Part shown: positions 1 to 5,901 of the stretch, one piece after another
How positions within the stretch are numbered: position 1 is the first letter of the stretch
How the letters are laid out: every line of letters begins with the position of its first letter
Assembly (NCBI GenBank): GCA_035545535.1
Contig: DASZYF010000103.1
Span: 1-10,606 of the forward strand
Length of the DNA: 10,606 bases
Source of the DNA: DASZYF01 sp035545535
GTDB lineage: Bacteria; Actinomycetota; Actinomycetes; Mycobacteriales; CAJCIY01
Direction of reading: 5' to 3'
Program-made: the position numbers and the translations under genes
The notes under the pieces: model-generated
The model's database searches: none
What the model was told of the DNA's origin: nothing
The model's input: only the letters and a program-made list of their open reading frames with translations

Positions 1-243
1 GGGGGCGTCGCCCCGGCCGAGGTCGGCGCTGGCCGCGGCGAGCGCGGCCCGGGCCCGCGTGAGGTGGCCGCGGGCGAGCAGACCGCGGACGCCGACCCAC
101 ACGGCGCCGACGAGGAGGAGCAGCGCGGCGGCGGCGAGGGCGCGCATCGCCGGACGGGGTGGACGACCGAGCCGGATGCGTCGGCGATCAGCGGGGGGAT
201 CGTCGGAAGTCGCGGGATGGTCCGTCCTCGCGGCAGGGGGCAC
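1..243 (-). CDS. DUF4012-family membrane-anchored protein, N-terminal fragment (cut by window edge)
   Basis: Only the first 81 codons are present; the gene continues past base 1. The reading starts at GTG 243, just after an in-frame TAG. It gives a proline- and arginine-rich cytoplasmic tail of about 32 residues, a hydrophobic membrane segment (about residues 35-52, ALAAAALLLLVGAVWVGV), then a helical stretch with HLTRARAALAAASADLGRGD. A basic tail, one membrane helix and a 'RxHLxxARxALxxAxADLxxGD'-like helix is the usual opening of actinobacterial DUF4012 proteins, whose large extracytoplasmic part has no firmly established function. The start lies 47 nt after the Lsr2-like gene on the same strand, so the two may be co-transcribed. 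ATG at 147 is an alternative start that would remove the basic tail; neither start has a convincing Shine-Dalgarno. The family call rests on the N-terminus alone. Confidence 0.65.
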   Translation of the reverse strand, partial: MPPAARTDHPATSDDPPADRRRIRLGRPPRPAMRALAAAALLLLVGAVWVGVRGLLARGHLTRARAALAAASADLGRGDAP

Positions 244-290
244 GCTCTAGGCCCCGCCCGCGGAGATCACCGGCCCACGGTAGCCGCGGG

Positions 291-695
291 TCAGCGCAGC
301 GACGTGACCCGCGGGGCCGTGTCGAGCACGACCGTGCGGTCCGACGGCGACGCCGGCTCGGGCATCTCGATCGCCGCCGGGTGGGCGTCGCGGTACGCGG
401 CGAGGATCCGGGCGCTGATGGTGCCGGTGCGGGCGACGGGCAGGCCGTGGGCCTCGGCCCACTGCCGGACCACCTCGCGGTCCTCGTCGTCGCGCAGCCG
501 GGGGAAGCCGTCGGTGACCACCGCCGCCTGCTCGGGCGTCGCCCGGGCGATCCACGCCGCCACCGTGGCCGCGTGCGCCGGGCAGAGCTGCAGGGAGGCA
601 CTGATCCCTGCGGTGGTGACCCGCACCCGGGTGGTCGTGCCCTCCCCCGGTCCGAGGTCGCTCCCGCAGGCGTGACAACGAGCCGCGTTCGCCAT
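291..695 (-). CDS. Small zinc-ribbon protein with Lsr2-like C-terminal DNA-binding domain
   Basis: The 134-residue product starts with a probable zinc site, C7-x2-C10 and C38-x2-H41. It continues with a helical region and a segment at about 72-104 (REVVRQWAEAHGLPVARTGT, then ISARILAAYRDAHP) that resembles the C-terminal DNA-binding domain of the actinobacterial nucleoid protein Lsr2. The tail from 105 to 134 is Pro/Ser-rich. It lacks the Lsr2 N-terminal dimerisation domain, so it is not Lsr2 itself. The RGR clamp that Lsr2 inserts in the minor groove is replaced by RTGT, so AT-rich silencing activity should not be assumed. I prefer ATG 695; the in-frame TTG at 707 would add four residues. No good Shine-Dalgarno precedes either. 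The gene sits between the cation transporter and the DUF4012 gene. A nucleoid or regulatory role is inferred. Confidence 0.75.
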   Translation of the reverse strand: MANAARCHACGSDLGPGEGTTTRVRVTTAGISASLQLCPAHAATVAAWIARATPEQAAVVTDGFPRLRDDEDREVVRQWAEAHGLPVARTGTISARILAAYRDAHPAAIEMPEPASPSDRTVVLDTAPRVTSLR

Positions 696-734
696 GCGGG
701 AAGTCAACGCCGGGTGTCATGCCCCCGGCGAGAT

Positions 735-763
735 GCCTAAGGGTCAGATGCGGATGGTCCCAA
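735..763 (-). promoter_or_regulatory. Candidate promoter of the Lsr2-like gene
   Basis: Reading the minus strand, TTGGGA (758-763) is followed after 17 nt by TTAGGC (735-740), about 40 nt before the preferred ATG at 695. The -35 is a fair match to TTGACA, but the -10 is poor, keeping only part of TANNNT. One copy of a repeated TCTGACCC motif lies in the spacer and the other abuts the -35, which is the geometry of a repressor-controlled promoter. Low confidence because the hexamers are weak. Confidence 0.25.
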
Positions 764-772
764 GGGGTCAGA
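741..772 (-). repeat. Two direct copies of TCTGACCC, 24 bp apart, upstream of the Lsr2-like gene
   Basis: On the minus strand TCTGACCC occurs at 765-772 and again at 741-748, a 24-bp start-to-start distance, a little over two helical turns. Similarity continues beyond the octamer (CTTGGG after one copy, TTAGG after the other). The copies occupy the 95-nt gap between the transporter gene and the Lsr2-like gene and could be binding sites for a regulator on one helix face. Confidence 0.5.
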
Positions 773-790
773 CGGCGACGCGCCCTGCCC

Positions 791-1378
791 TCATCCGCGG
801 ATCGCGTCGACCGCGGAGAGCACCGCGAGCACGAGCATGATCGCGCTCGCGGCCCGGATGACGAGACGCAGTGGGACGAACCGCAGCAGGGACCGTCCGC
901 TGGTGACCGCGAGCCCGCCGACGGCCCACAGACCCAGGGTCGCGCCCACCGCCACGGCAACGGTGTCGTGGTAGCGCGCCGCGAGGTTCGCCGTGAGGAT
1001 CTGCGTGAGATCACCGAGCTCGGCGACCGCGATGACGGCGAACGACGCGCCGGCGACGCTGCGAAAGCTGCGATAGCCCTGCTCCGCCACCTCCTCGGCT
1101 TCTTCCTCTTCTTCCTCACCATGCCGCCAGAGCAGGTAGGCGCCGAGCACGAACAGCGCCGACACCACGCCCTCAACCGCACGGTGCGGCAGCGCGCGCA
1201 GCGCGCTGCCGGCCGCGATGGCGATGCCGACGTGCATCGCGAACGCGGCCGCAACACCGCTGAACACCCACAGCGGCGGGTACTTCGCGGCGAGCGCGAG
1301 GCTCGCAAGGGCGGTCTTGTCGGGGAGCTCGGCGACGAAGATGAGACCGAAGACGGTGGCGGCGATGCCGAGGTCCAC
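791..1378 (-). CDS. GDT1/TMEM165 (UPF0016) family divalent cation transporter
   Basis: A 195-residue integral membrane protein made of two similar halves, as in the UPF0016/GDT1 family, whose characterised members move Mn2+ or Ca2+ across membranes. The first signature is E17-L-P-D20-K-T near the N-terminus; the second is E120-L-G-D123-L-T. These acidic motifs form the cation path in the family. About six membrane segments can be drawn (roughly 5-27, 37-58, 68-85, 109-128, 138-160, 168-190). A strongly acidic loop (88-99, mostly Glu) separates the halves. The second motif has Leu where the canonical motif has Lys/Arg. Start is GTG 1378, 6 nt after the stop of the M50 protease gene, with GAGG formed by the protease stop region, so translation is probably coupled. 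Manganese export is the likeliest job, but the substrate is inferred from the family. Confidence 0.9.
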   Translation of the reverse strand: MDLGIAATVFGLIFVAELPDKTALASLALAAKYPPLWVFSGVAAAFAMHVGIAIAAGSALRALPHRAVEGVVSALFVLGAYLLWRHGEEEEEEAEEVAEQGYRSFRSVAGASFAVIAVAELGDLTQILTANLAARYHDTVAVAVGATLGLWAVGGLAVTSGRSLLRFVPLRLVIRAASAIMLVLAVLSAVDAIRG

Positions 1379-1384
1379 GAGCCC

Positions 1385-2272
1385 TCAGATCCGGCGCTCG
1401 AGGTAGAAGTGCGACTCGCCCCACAACCCGATCGCGATGAGCGCGATGTAGAGGCCGGCGATCGCGAACCGCTGCTGACGGGTGAGCACGTGGTACGCGG
1501 TGTCGAGGTCGGCCTTCTTGTGCTGGAAGCGCTGCCACGTCGTCACGACGCCGAGCACGAGGAACACGAGCAGGAACAGGCTCGGGTGGCGCAGCTCGAA
1601 CAGGACGAGGAAGACCACGCCGACGGCGGAGACCGCGGGGTGCAGCGCGACGGCCGCGTGGCCGCCGTCGAACGGCAGCAGCGGGATCAGGTTCAACAGG
1701 TTCAGGAAGAACCCGATGAACGCGACCGCGTAGAGGAAGCTGCTGTGCGTGTGCTCGGCGCGCCAGCCGGCGAGGCCGGCGGCGACCATCCCGAGCGCGG
1801 GGCCGGCGAGGCCGGACAGCGCTTCGTCGAGCACCGACACCGGCGCCTTCTGCGCCGTCGTGTACGCGCCGAGGAACGGCAGGAACACGGGCAGGCGCGG
1901 CTTCATCCCGCGCACGCCGAAGTAGATGAAGTGGCCCATCTCGTGGACGAAGATCAGGCCGACGAACGCCACCGCGAACGTGAAGCCGAACGTCACCGTG
2001 TAGGCCGCGATGGAGATCGCGACCGAGCCGAACAGCGTGAGCGCCTTGAGCTTGAGCAGGATCGCGCCCCACTTGGCGAGCGCGACGCCGGCGCCGGCGA
2101 GCGGACCGAGGGCGCGCTTGCCCTTGGACTGCGGGCGGGCCGGCGGAGCGTGCGGCACCGACCATCCCGGCGGCACGGTGTAGCCCGCGTCCGGCCCGGT
2201 CCCGGTCAGCTCGGGGGGCGGTCTGAGCGGTTCTGACGCCGGGTCGTGCGCGTCCGGCGCCGGGTGGTCCAT
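1385..2272 (-). CDS. Site-2-type M50 membrane metalloprotease
   Basis: The 295-residue product has the two hallmarks of intramembrane zinc proteases: HEMGH at 110-114 (two zinc-binding His and the catalytic Glu) and the distal zinc ligand in NLIPLLPFDGGH at 194-205 (Asp202). Residues 1-50 form a Pro-rich, soluble, probably cytoplasmic tail. Membrane segments flank the active site (about 80-116, 150-168, 180-200, 212-244, 268-285). No PDZ domain is visible, so it belongs with the compact M50 forms and not with RseP-like enzymes. The family cleaves membrane-embedded substrates such as anti-sigma factors; the substrate here is unknown. ATG 2272 is preceded by GGAGG almost touching the start and by AGGAGG further upstream. 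It heads an operon with the GDT1 transporter and diverges from the peroxidase gene with 26 nt between starts. Confidence 0.92.
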   Translation of the reverse strand: MDHPAPDAHDPASEPLRPPPELTGTGPDAGYTVPPGWSVPHAPPARPQSKGKRALGPLAGAGVALAKWGAILLKLKALTLFGSVAISIAAYTVTFGFTFAVAFVGLIFVHEMGHFIYFGVRGMKPRLPVFLPFLGAYTTAQKAPVSVLDEALSGLAGPALGMVAAGLAGWRAEHTHSSFLYAVAFIGFFLNLLNLIPLLPFDGGHAAVALHPAVSAVGVVFLVLFELRHPSLFLLVFLVLGVVTTWQRFQHKKADLDTAYHVLTRQQRFAIAGLYIALIAIGLWGESHFYLERRI

Positions 2273-2298
2273 GCCTCCAGCATCCCTCCTGGGCTTAG

Positions 2299-3201
2299 AT
2301 GCAACCCGTGACCGCGCAGCCAGGGATCTTCGCGCAGGGTGTGGCCGAGCACGCGTTCCTCGAGCTCGACCTGCGGCCGGGCGCCACCGTGCCGGACCTG
2401 CTCACCGCGCTGGCGAGCCTCACCAGCGGTGCGGCCGGGCTCACGTCGGTGAGCGCTGTCGTGGGCGTCCGGCCCTCGCTGGTGGCGGGGATCGTGTCCG
2501 CGCCGGAGGGCGCGGCGGACTTCGCCGATGACATCGTCGGGCCCGACGGCTTCCGGATGCCGGCGACGCAGCATGACGCGTTCGTGTGGCTCGCCGCCGC
2601 CAACCGCACCGCGGTCTACGACAACGGCGTCGACGCGCTGGCCGTGCTGACCGCGTGCACGACGGTCGCGACGTCGCTCGACGGCTGGCCCTACAAGCAC
2701 AACCGCGACCTCACCGGCTTCGTCGACGGCACCGAGAACCCGCCGCCGCTCGAGGCCGTCTCGGTCGCCGCCGCCGCGGACGGCGCGAGCGTGGTGCTGT
2801 TCCAGAAGTGGACGCACGACCACGTGGCCTGGGGCGCCCTCTCCGAGGGCGAGCAGGAGAAGGTCATCGGGCGCACCAAGGTGGACGACGTCGAGCTCGA
2901 CGACGACGTGCAGTCCCCCGACGCTCACGTGCCGCGCAACGTCATCGAGGACGAGGACGGCGAGGAGCTCGCCATCTACCGGCGCAACGTGGCGTACGGC
3001 AACGTCACCGACCACGGCACGGTGTTCGTCGGCTTCTGCGCTGACCAGCGCGTGCTCGCGCGCATGCTGCGCCGCATGGCGGGCGCCGAGGACGGCATCC
3101 GCGACGCGCTCACGCGCTACACGTCACCGGTGTCCGGCGCCTACTACCTCTGCCCGTCGGTGGAGGACCTGGCGAAGCACGCCCCGCCCGAAGCGGACTA
3201 G
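2299..3201 (+). CDS. Dye-decolourising (DyP-type) haem peroxidase, cytosolic
   Basis: A 300-residue protein with the DyP signature GFVDGTENP at 140-148 (distal catalytic Asp143), a proximal haem ligand His210 in the DAHVPRN context, and the distal Arg228/Asn230 pair in YRRNVAYG. This pattern and length fit the YfeX/DypB-like (class B) subgroup, which reduces H2O2 while oxidising dyes, phenolics, Mn2+ or porphyrins. There is no Tat or Sec signal. The C-terminus ends right after the fold, so no encapsulin-targeting extension is seen and no encapsulin gene is nearby. ATG 2299 gives the full fold; GTG 2308 is an alternative. No Shine-Dalgarno is obvious. It diverges from the protease/GDT1 operon; a shared link to oxidative or manganese physiology is speculation. 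Its TAG stop overlaps the CoA-transferase stop on the other strand. Confidence 0.93.
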   Translation: MQPVTAQPGIFAQGVAEHAFLELDLRPGATVPDLLTALASLTSGAAGLTSVSAVVGVRPSLVAGIVSAPEGAADFADDIVGPDGFRMPATQHDAFVWLAAANRTAVYDNGVDALAVLTACTTVATSLDGWPYKHNRDLTGFVDGTENPPPLEAVSVAAAADGASVVLFQKWTHDHVAWGALSEGEQEKVIGRTKVDDVELDDDVQSPDAHVPRNVIEDEDGEELAIYRRNVAYGNVTDHGTVFVGFCADQRVLARMLRRMAGAEDGIRDALTRYTSPVSGAYYLCPSVEDLAKHAPPEAD

Positions 3202-4259
3202 CGCGGCGACCAGCTCGGCCGGTCCGGCGAGAGCGGCGGGACGTCGTCGAGGTCGAGCGCGGGGTGCTCGGCGAGCTTCACCGGGTGGCGCATGACCTGC
3301 ATGCCGTCGGGCTTGGTGCGGAACAGGCCGCGCGCGACGAGCTGCTCGTCGGCGGCCATCTCGCGCTGCCCGAGCACCGCGGCGACCGGCACGCCGGCCG
3401 CGCCGAGCGTGGCGACCAGCTCGTCCCGCCCGCGGTCACGGACCGCATCGGCGATGACCTTCTGCAGCTCGCGTCCGCGCGGGTACCGCTCGGCCATCGT
3501 CAACGCGGCCAGCTCGGGGTGGCCGAGGCCGTCCATGAGCGCGCGCCAGAAGTGGTCCTCGTTGATGACGCTGAGCACGATCCAGCCGTCGGAGGTCTGG
3601 AAGGTGCCGTAGCCCGGCATCACGCCGCCGACGTGTTCGCCGCTCTCGAGTGCGCTCGCCGGGCCGGTCCACGTCGCCAGGACATCGGTCATGGCGACGT
3701 CGATGACCTCGCCCTCCCCCGTGCGCCCGGCGCGCACGAGCGCGGCGCACACCGCCATCGCGGCGTAGGCGCCGGCCGCGATGTCGGCGACCGGAGGGCG
3801 CGCGACGATCGGCTCGCCGCCGGGCTTCGGTTCGAGCAGCCCGGCCCGCGCCTGGTAGCTCAGGTCGTGACCCGACACATCGCGCGCGGGACCGGTCTGG
3901 CCGAAGCCCGAGATCGAGCAGTACACGGCGGCCGGGTTGACCGTGCGCACGTCGTCGGGACCGACGCCGAGCTTCGCGGCGACGCCGGGGCGGAAGCCTT
4001 CCGCGACGACGTCCGCGTCGCGCGCGAGGTCGAGGACCGCGGCGCGCTGGTCGGCGTCCTTCAGGTCGACGGTGAACGAGCGCTTGCCCGCGTTGAGGAT
4101 CGCGAACAGCCCGGGGTACATGCGCATCGGGTCGCCGCCGGGCGGCTCGACCTTGATGACCTCGGCACCGAGCTCGACGAGCAGCTGGGTCGCGTACGGG
4201 ACCGGGCGCCAGATGCCCAGGTCGAGCACCCGGACGCCGTGGAGCAGCCCCGTCGCCAT
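3198..4259 (-). CDS. Class III CoA-transferase (CaiB/BaiF family)
   Basis: The 353-residue product begins with the family opening GVRVLDLG and then GAEVIKVEPPGGDPMR (about 31-46), followed by NAGKRSFTVDLK and CSISGFGQTGP (114-124). Asp159 in VADIAAGAYA aligns with the catalytic Asp that forms the mixed anhydride and thioester intermediate in formyl-CoA transferase. A GEGEVIDVAM stretch follows, as expected. Family members move CoA between carboxylic acids; some act as racemases, and the substrate cannot be read here. The ATG lies 16 nt after the thiolase stop, so it is the third gene of the DUF35-thiolase operon, probably activating or recycling an acyl group for that pathway. It is slightly shorter than the usual ~400 residues but complete in its core. 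No Shine-Dalgarno is seen. Its stop overlaps the peroxidase stop in the opposite strand. Confidence 0.92.
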   Translation of the reverse strand: MATGLLHGVRVLDLGIWRPVPYATQLLVELGAEVIKVEPPGGDPMRMYPGLFAILNAGKRSFTVDLKDADQRAAVLDLARDADVVAEGFRPGVAAKLGVGPDDVRTVNPAAVYCSISGFGQTGPARDVSGHDLSYQARAGLLEPKPGGEPIVARPPVADIAAGAYAAMAVCAALVRAGRTGEGEVIDVAMTDVLATWTGPASALESGEHVGGVMPGYGTFQTSDGWIVLSVINEDHFWRALMDGLGHPELAALTMAERYPRGRELQKVIADAVRDRGRDELVATLGAAGVPVAAVLGQREMAADEQLVARGLFRTKPDGMQVMRHPVKLAEHPALDLDDVPPLSPDRPSWSPR

Positions 4260-4263
4260 CGGA

Positions 4264-4287
4264 TCAGGTCGCCGGTCAGGTCGCCGA
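4264..4287. repeat. 12-bp tandem duplication at the thiolase stop codon
   Basis: TCAGGTCGCCGG (4264-4275) is followed directly by TCAGGTCGCCGA (4276-4287), 11 of 12 bases identical. On the coding (minus) strand each unit carries TGA in the same frame, so the thiolase gene ends with two in-frame stops 12 nt apart. The duplication fills most of the gap before the CoA-transferase start. Confidence 0.85.
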
Positions 4288-5472
4288 GCGCTCGAGGATG
4301 TTGACGCAGCAGGCCGAGCCGAGACCGATGACGTGCGTCAGGCCGACGCGCGGGTCGTCGAGCTGCCGGTCGCCCGCCTCGCCACGCAGCTGCGTGACGA
4401 CCTCGTAGACGTTGGCGACGCCGGTCGCGCCGATCGGGTGGCCCTTGGACAGCAGGCCACCCGAGACGTTGACCGGCGTCGTGCCGTCGCGCCACGGAGC
4501 CCCGGAGTCGATGAACGCACCCGCACCACCGGGTTCGCAGAGCCGGAGGTTGTCGTAGTGCACGAGCTCGGCGGTGGCGAAGCAGTCGTGCAGCTCGACG
4601 AGGTCGAGGTCGTCCGGCCCGATGCCCGCGATCTCGTAGGCCTTGTTGGCCGCGTTTCGGGTGAGCGTGTTGACGTCGGGCAGCGCTTCCGTGTCCGGCG
4701 TGTACGGGTCCGTCGTCATGACCGACGCCGAGAGCTTCACCGCGCGCCGGCGCACGTCGGGGTCCATCGTCTTGAGCTTCTCCCCCGACACGACGACGAC
4801 CGCCGCCGCGCCGTCCCCGATGGGGCACGCCATGTAGAGCGTGTTCGGGTAGGAGAGCATCTCGGCGTTCATGATCTCTTCGAGCGAGTGCTCCTGCCGG
4901 CGCTGCGCGAGCGGGTTCAGCACCGCGTGCGCGTGGTTCTTCTGCGCGACCTTCGCGAACTGCTCCAAGCCGACGCCGTCGTGCTTGCGCGCGTAGTCGA
5001 CACCGATCTCGGCGAAGACGCCGAACATCTGGCCGGTGCCGAGCACGCCCTCGGTCATCATGACCGCCTCGTTGCGGCCCTTCGGCGTGTAGGTCTCGTT
5101 GTTGTAGCGCGGGAACGACGGCGGCGTGCCGGGGTTGGTCATCTGCTCGGCGCCGATGGCGATGCCCATGTCGGCCTCGCCGGCCTTGATCTCCATGAGC
5201 ACGCTGCGCAGCGCGGTCGCGCCCGTGGCGCAGGCGTTGTGCACGTTGTAGAGCGGGATGCCGGTCTGCCCGATCTGCTTCTGCACCTGCTGGCCGAACG
5301 TGATCGCCTCGAACTGGCTGCCGACGGCCATGACCCCGACGTCACGCATGGTCACGCCGGCGTCGTCGAGCGCCCCGAACGCGGCGGTGGTGGCGAGGTC
5401 GAGCACGTCGCGGTCGGGCATCTTGCCGAACGGCGTCATCGACGCACCGATGATCCAGAGGTCTTCGGACAT
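4276..5472 (-). CDS. Thiolase-superfamily protein (SCP-x/lipid-transfer type)
   Basis: A 398-residue thiolase fold. The nucleophilic cysteine is Cys81 in HNACATGATAL. The other active-site loops are HDCF at 295-298 and GHPIGATG at 344-351 (His345). The HDCF loop, in place of the NEAF loop of classical biosynthetic or degradative thiolases, marks the SCP-x/lipid-transfer thiolase group. That group includes sterol-side-chain thiolases and Ltp-type retro-aldolases. The C-terminus has GLGSACCVN, with two adjacent cysteines near the position of the usual final catalytic Cys. ATG 5472 follows the DUF35 stop by one base and has GGAGAG just upstream, so the genes are translationally coupled. Thiolases of this group often form complexes with DUF35 partners. 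The exact reaction (thiolysis, condensation or retro-aldol) cannot be told from sequence alone. Confidence 0.92.
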   Translation of the reverse strand: MSEDLWIIGASMTPFGKMPDRDVLDLATTAAFGALDDAGVTMRDVGVMAVGSQFEAITFGQQVQKQIGQTGIPLYNVHNACATGATALRSVLMEIKAGEADMGIAIGAEQMTNPGTPPSFPRYNNETYTPKGRNEAVMMTEGVLGTGQMFGVFAEIGVDYARKHDGVGLEQFAKVAQKNHAHAVLNPLAQRRQEHSLEEIMNAEMLSYPNTLYMACPIGDGAAAVVVVSGEKLKTMDPDVRRRAVKLSASVMTTDPYTPDTEALPDVNTLTRNAANKAYEIAGIGPDDLDLVELHDCFATAELVHYDNLRLCEPGGAGAFIDSGAPWRDGTTPVNVSGGLLSKGHPIGATGVANVYEVVTQLRGEAGDRQLDDPRVGLTHVIGLGSACCVNILERSAT

Positions 5473-5473
5473 G

Positions 5474-5887
5474 TCAGCTCTCCTCGGCCGCGACGGGACG
5501 GAAGCCGAAGGCGACCGCTTCGGTGCCCTGCTTGTCCGCACCGACGGTGCGGGTGACCAGCTCGACCTTCTTGCCAAGGGGCAGGCCCTCGGGCTCGAGG
5601 CCGGCGTCGACGATGTTGCCCTTGACGACCGTGCCGTCGGCGAGCTCGACCACGCCGGAGACGAACGGCTCGCCGCGGGTGCCGCGGTGCACGACCGTGA
5701 ACGTGCGCAGCGTGCCGGTGCGCGGCAGCGCGACCTCGTCGAAGTCGCGGCCACCGCACTTGGCGCAGCCGTTGCGGCGCTCGACGTAGGTCGCCTTGCA
5801 CTCCGTGCAGCGGTGGCCGCGCAGGAACGGCGGATCGTCGAGGACGAGGTAGCCGACGACGGGGACTGACCCTGACACCGATGTCAT
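5474..5887 (-). CDS. DUF35 zinc-ribbon/OB-fold acyl-CoA-binding protein
   Basis: The 137-residue product has a rubredoxin-like zinc ribbon with C27-x2-C30 and C41-x2-C44, preceded by an N-terminal helix region. An OB-fold from about 52 to 131 follows (GTLRTFTVVHRG, VVELADGTVVKGNIVD, GKKVELVT). This is the standard DUF35 layout; in characterised cases these proteins bind a thiolase or hydratase partner and help channel the acyl-CoA. The partner here is almost certainly the thiolase that starts one base after its stop. ATG 5887 gives the normal length. There is no Shine-Dalgarno. TAGGCT ends 8 nt before the ATG, suggesting a leaderless transcript; alternatively translation is coupled to the helical-repeat gene, which ends 11 nt upstream. 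Confidence 0.92.
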   Translation of the reverse strand: MTSVSGSVPVVGYLVLDDPPFLRGHRCTECKATYVERRNGCAKCGGRDFDEVALPRTGTLRTFTVVHRGTRGEPFVSGVVELADGTVVKGNIVDAGLEPEGLPLGKKVELVTRTVGADKQGTEAVAFGFRPVAAEES

Positions 5888-5895
5888 GGATCGAG

Positions 5896-5901
5896 AGCCT
5901 A
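5896..5901 (-). promoter_or_regulatory. Candidate -10 box (TAGGCT) for the DUF35-thiolase-CaiB operon
   Basis: On the minus strand TAGGCT fits the actinobacterial -10 pattern TANNNT and lies 8 nt before the DUF35 ATG, a spacing that would put the transcription start at or next to the start codon. No good -35 hexamer is seen at 17-18 nt upstream. The first three bases are also the TAG stop of the upstream helical-repeat gene. Confidence 0.4.

Noticed and set aside
719..2236. Long plus-strand open frame (505 codons) over the protease and transporter genes
   Set aside because: The translation is a low-complexity Arg/Glu/Asp/His mixture with no motif, and it lies antisense to two well-supported genes. 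High GC makes such shadow frames common.
2299..3201. Encapsulin cargo peroxidase
   Set aside because: The C-terminus ends directly after the DyP fold without a targeting extension, and no encapsulin shell gene is in the window.
3937..5556. Plus-strand open frame (539 codons) over the thiolase operon
   Set aside because: It runs antisense through the thiolase and CoA-transferase active-site codons and encodes only Val/Arg/Asp-rich sequence.
4276..5754. N-terminal extension of the thiolase to 492 residues
   Set aside because: The added ~94 residues are a shadow of the DUF35 gene. ATG 5472 begins directly with the first thiolase strand and has a Shine-Dalgarno.
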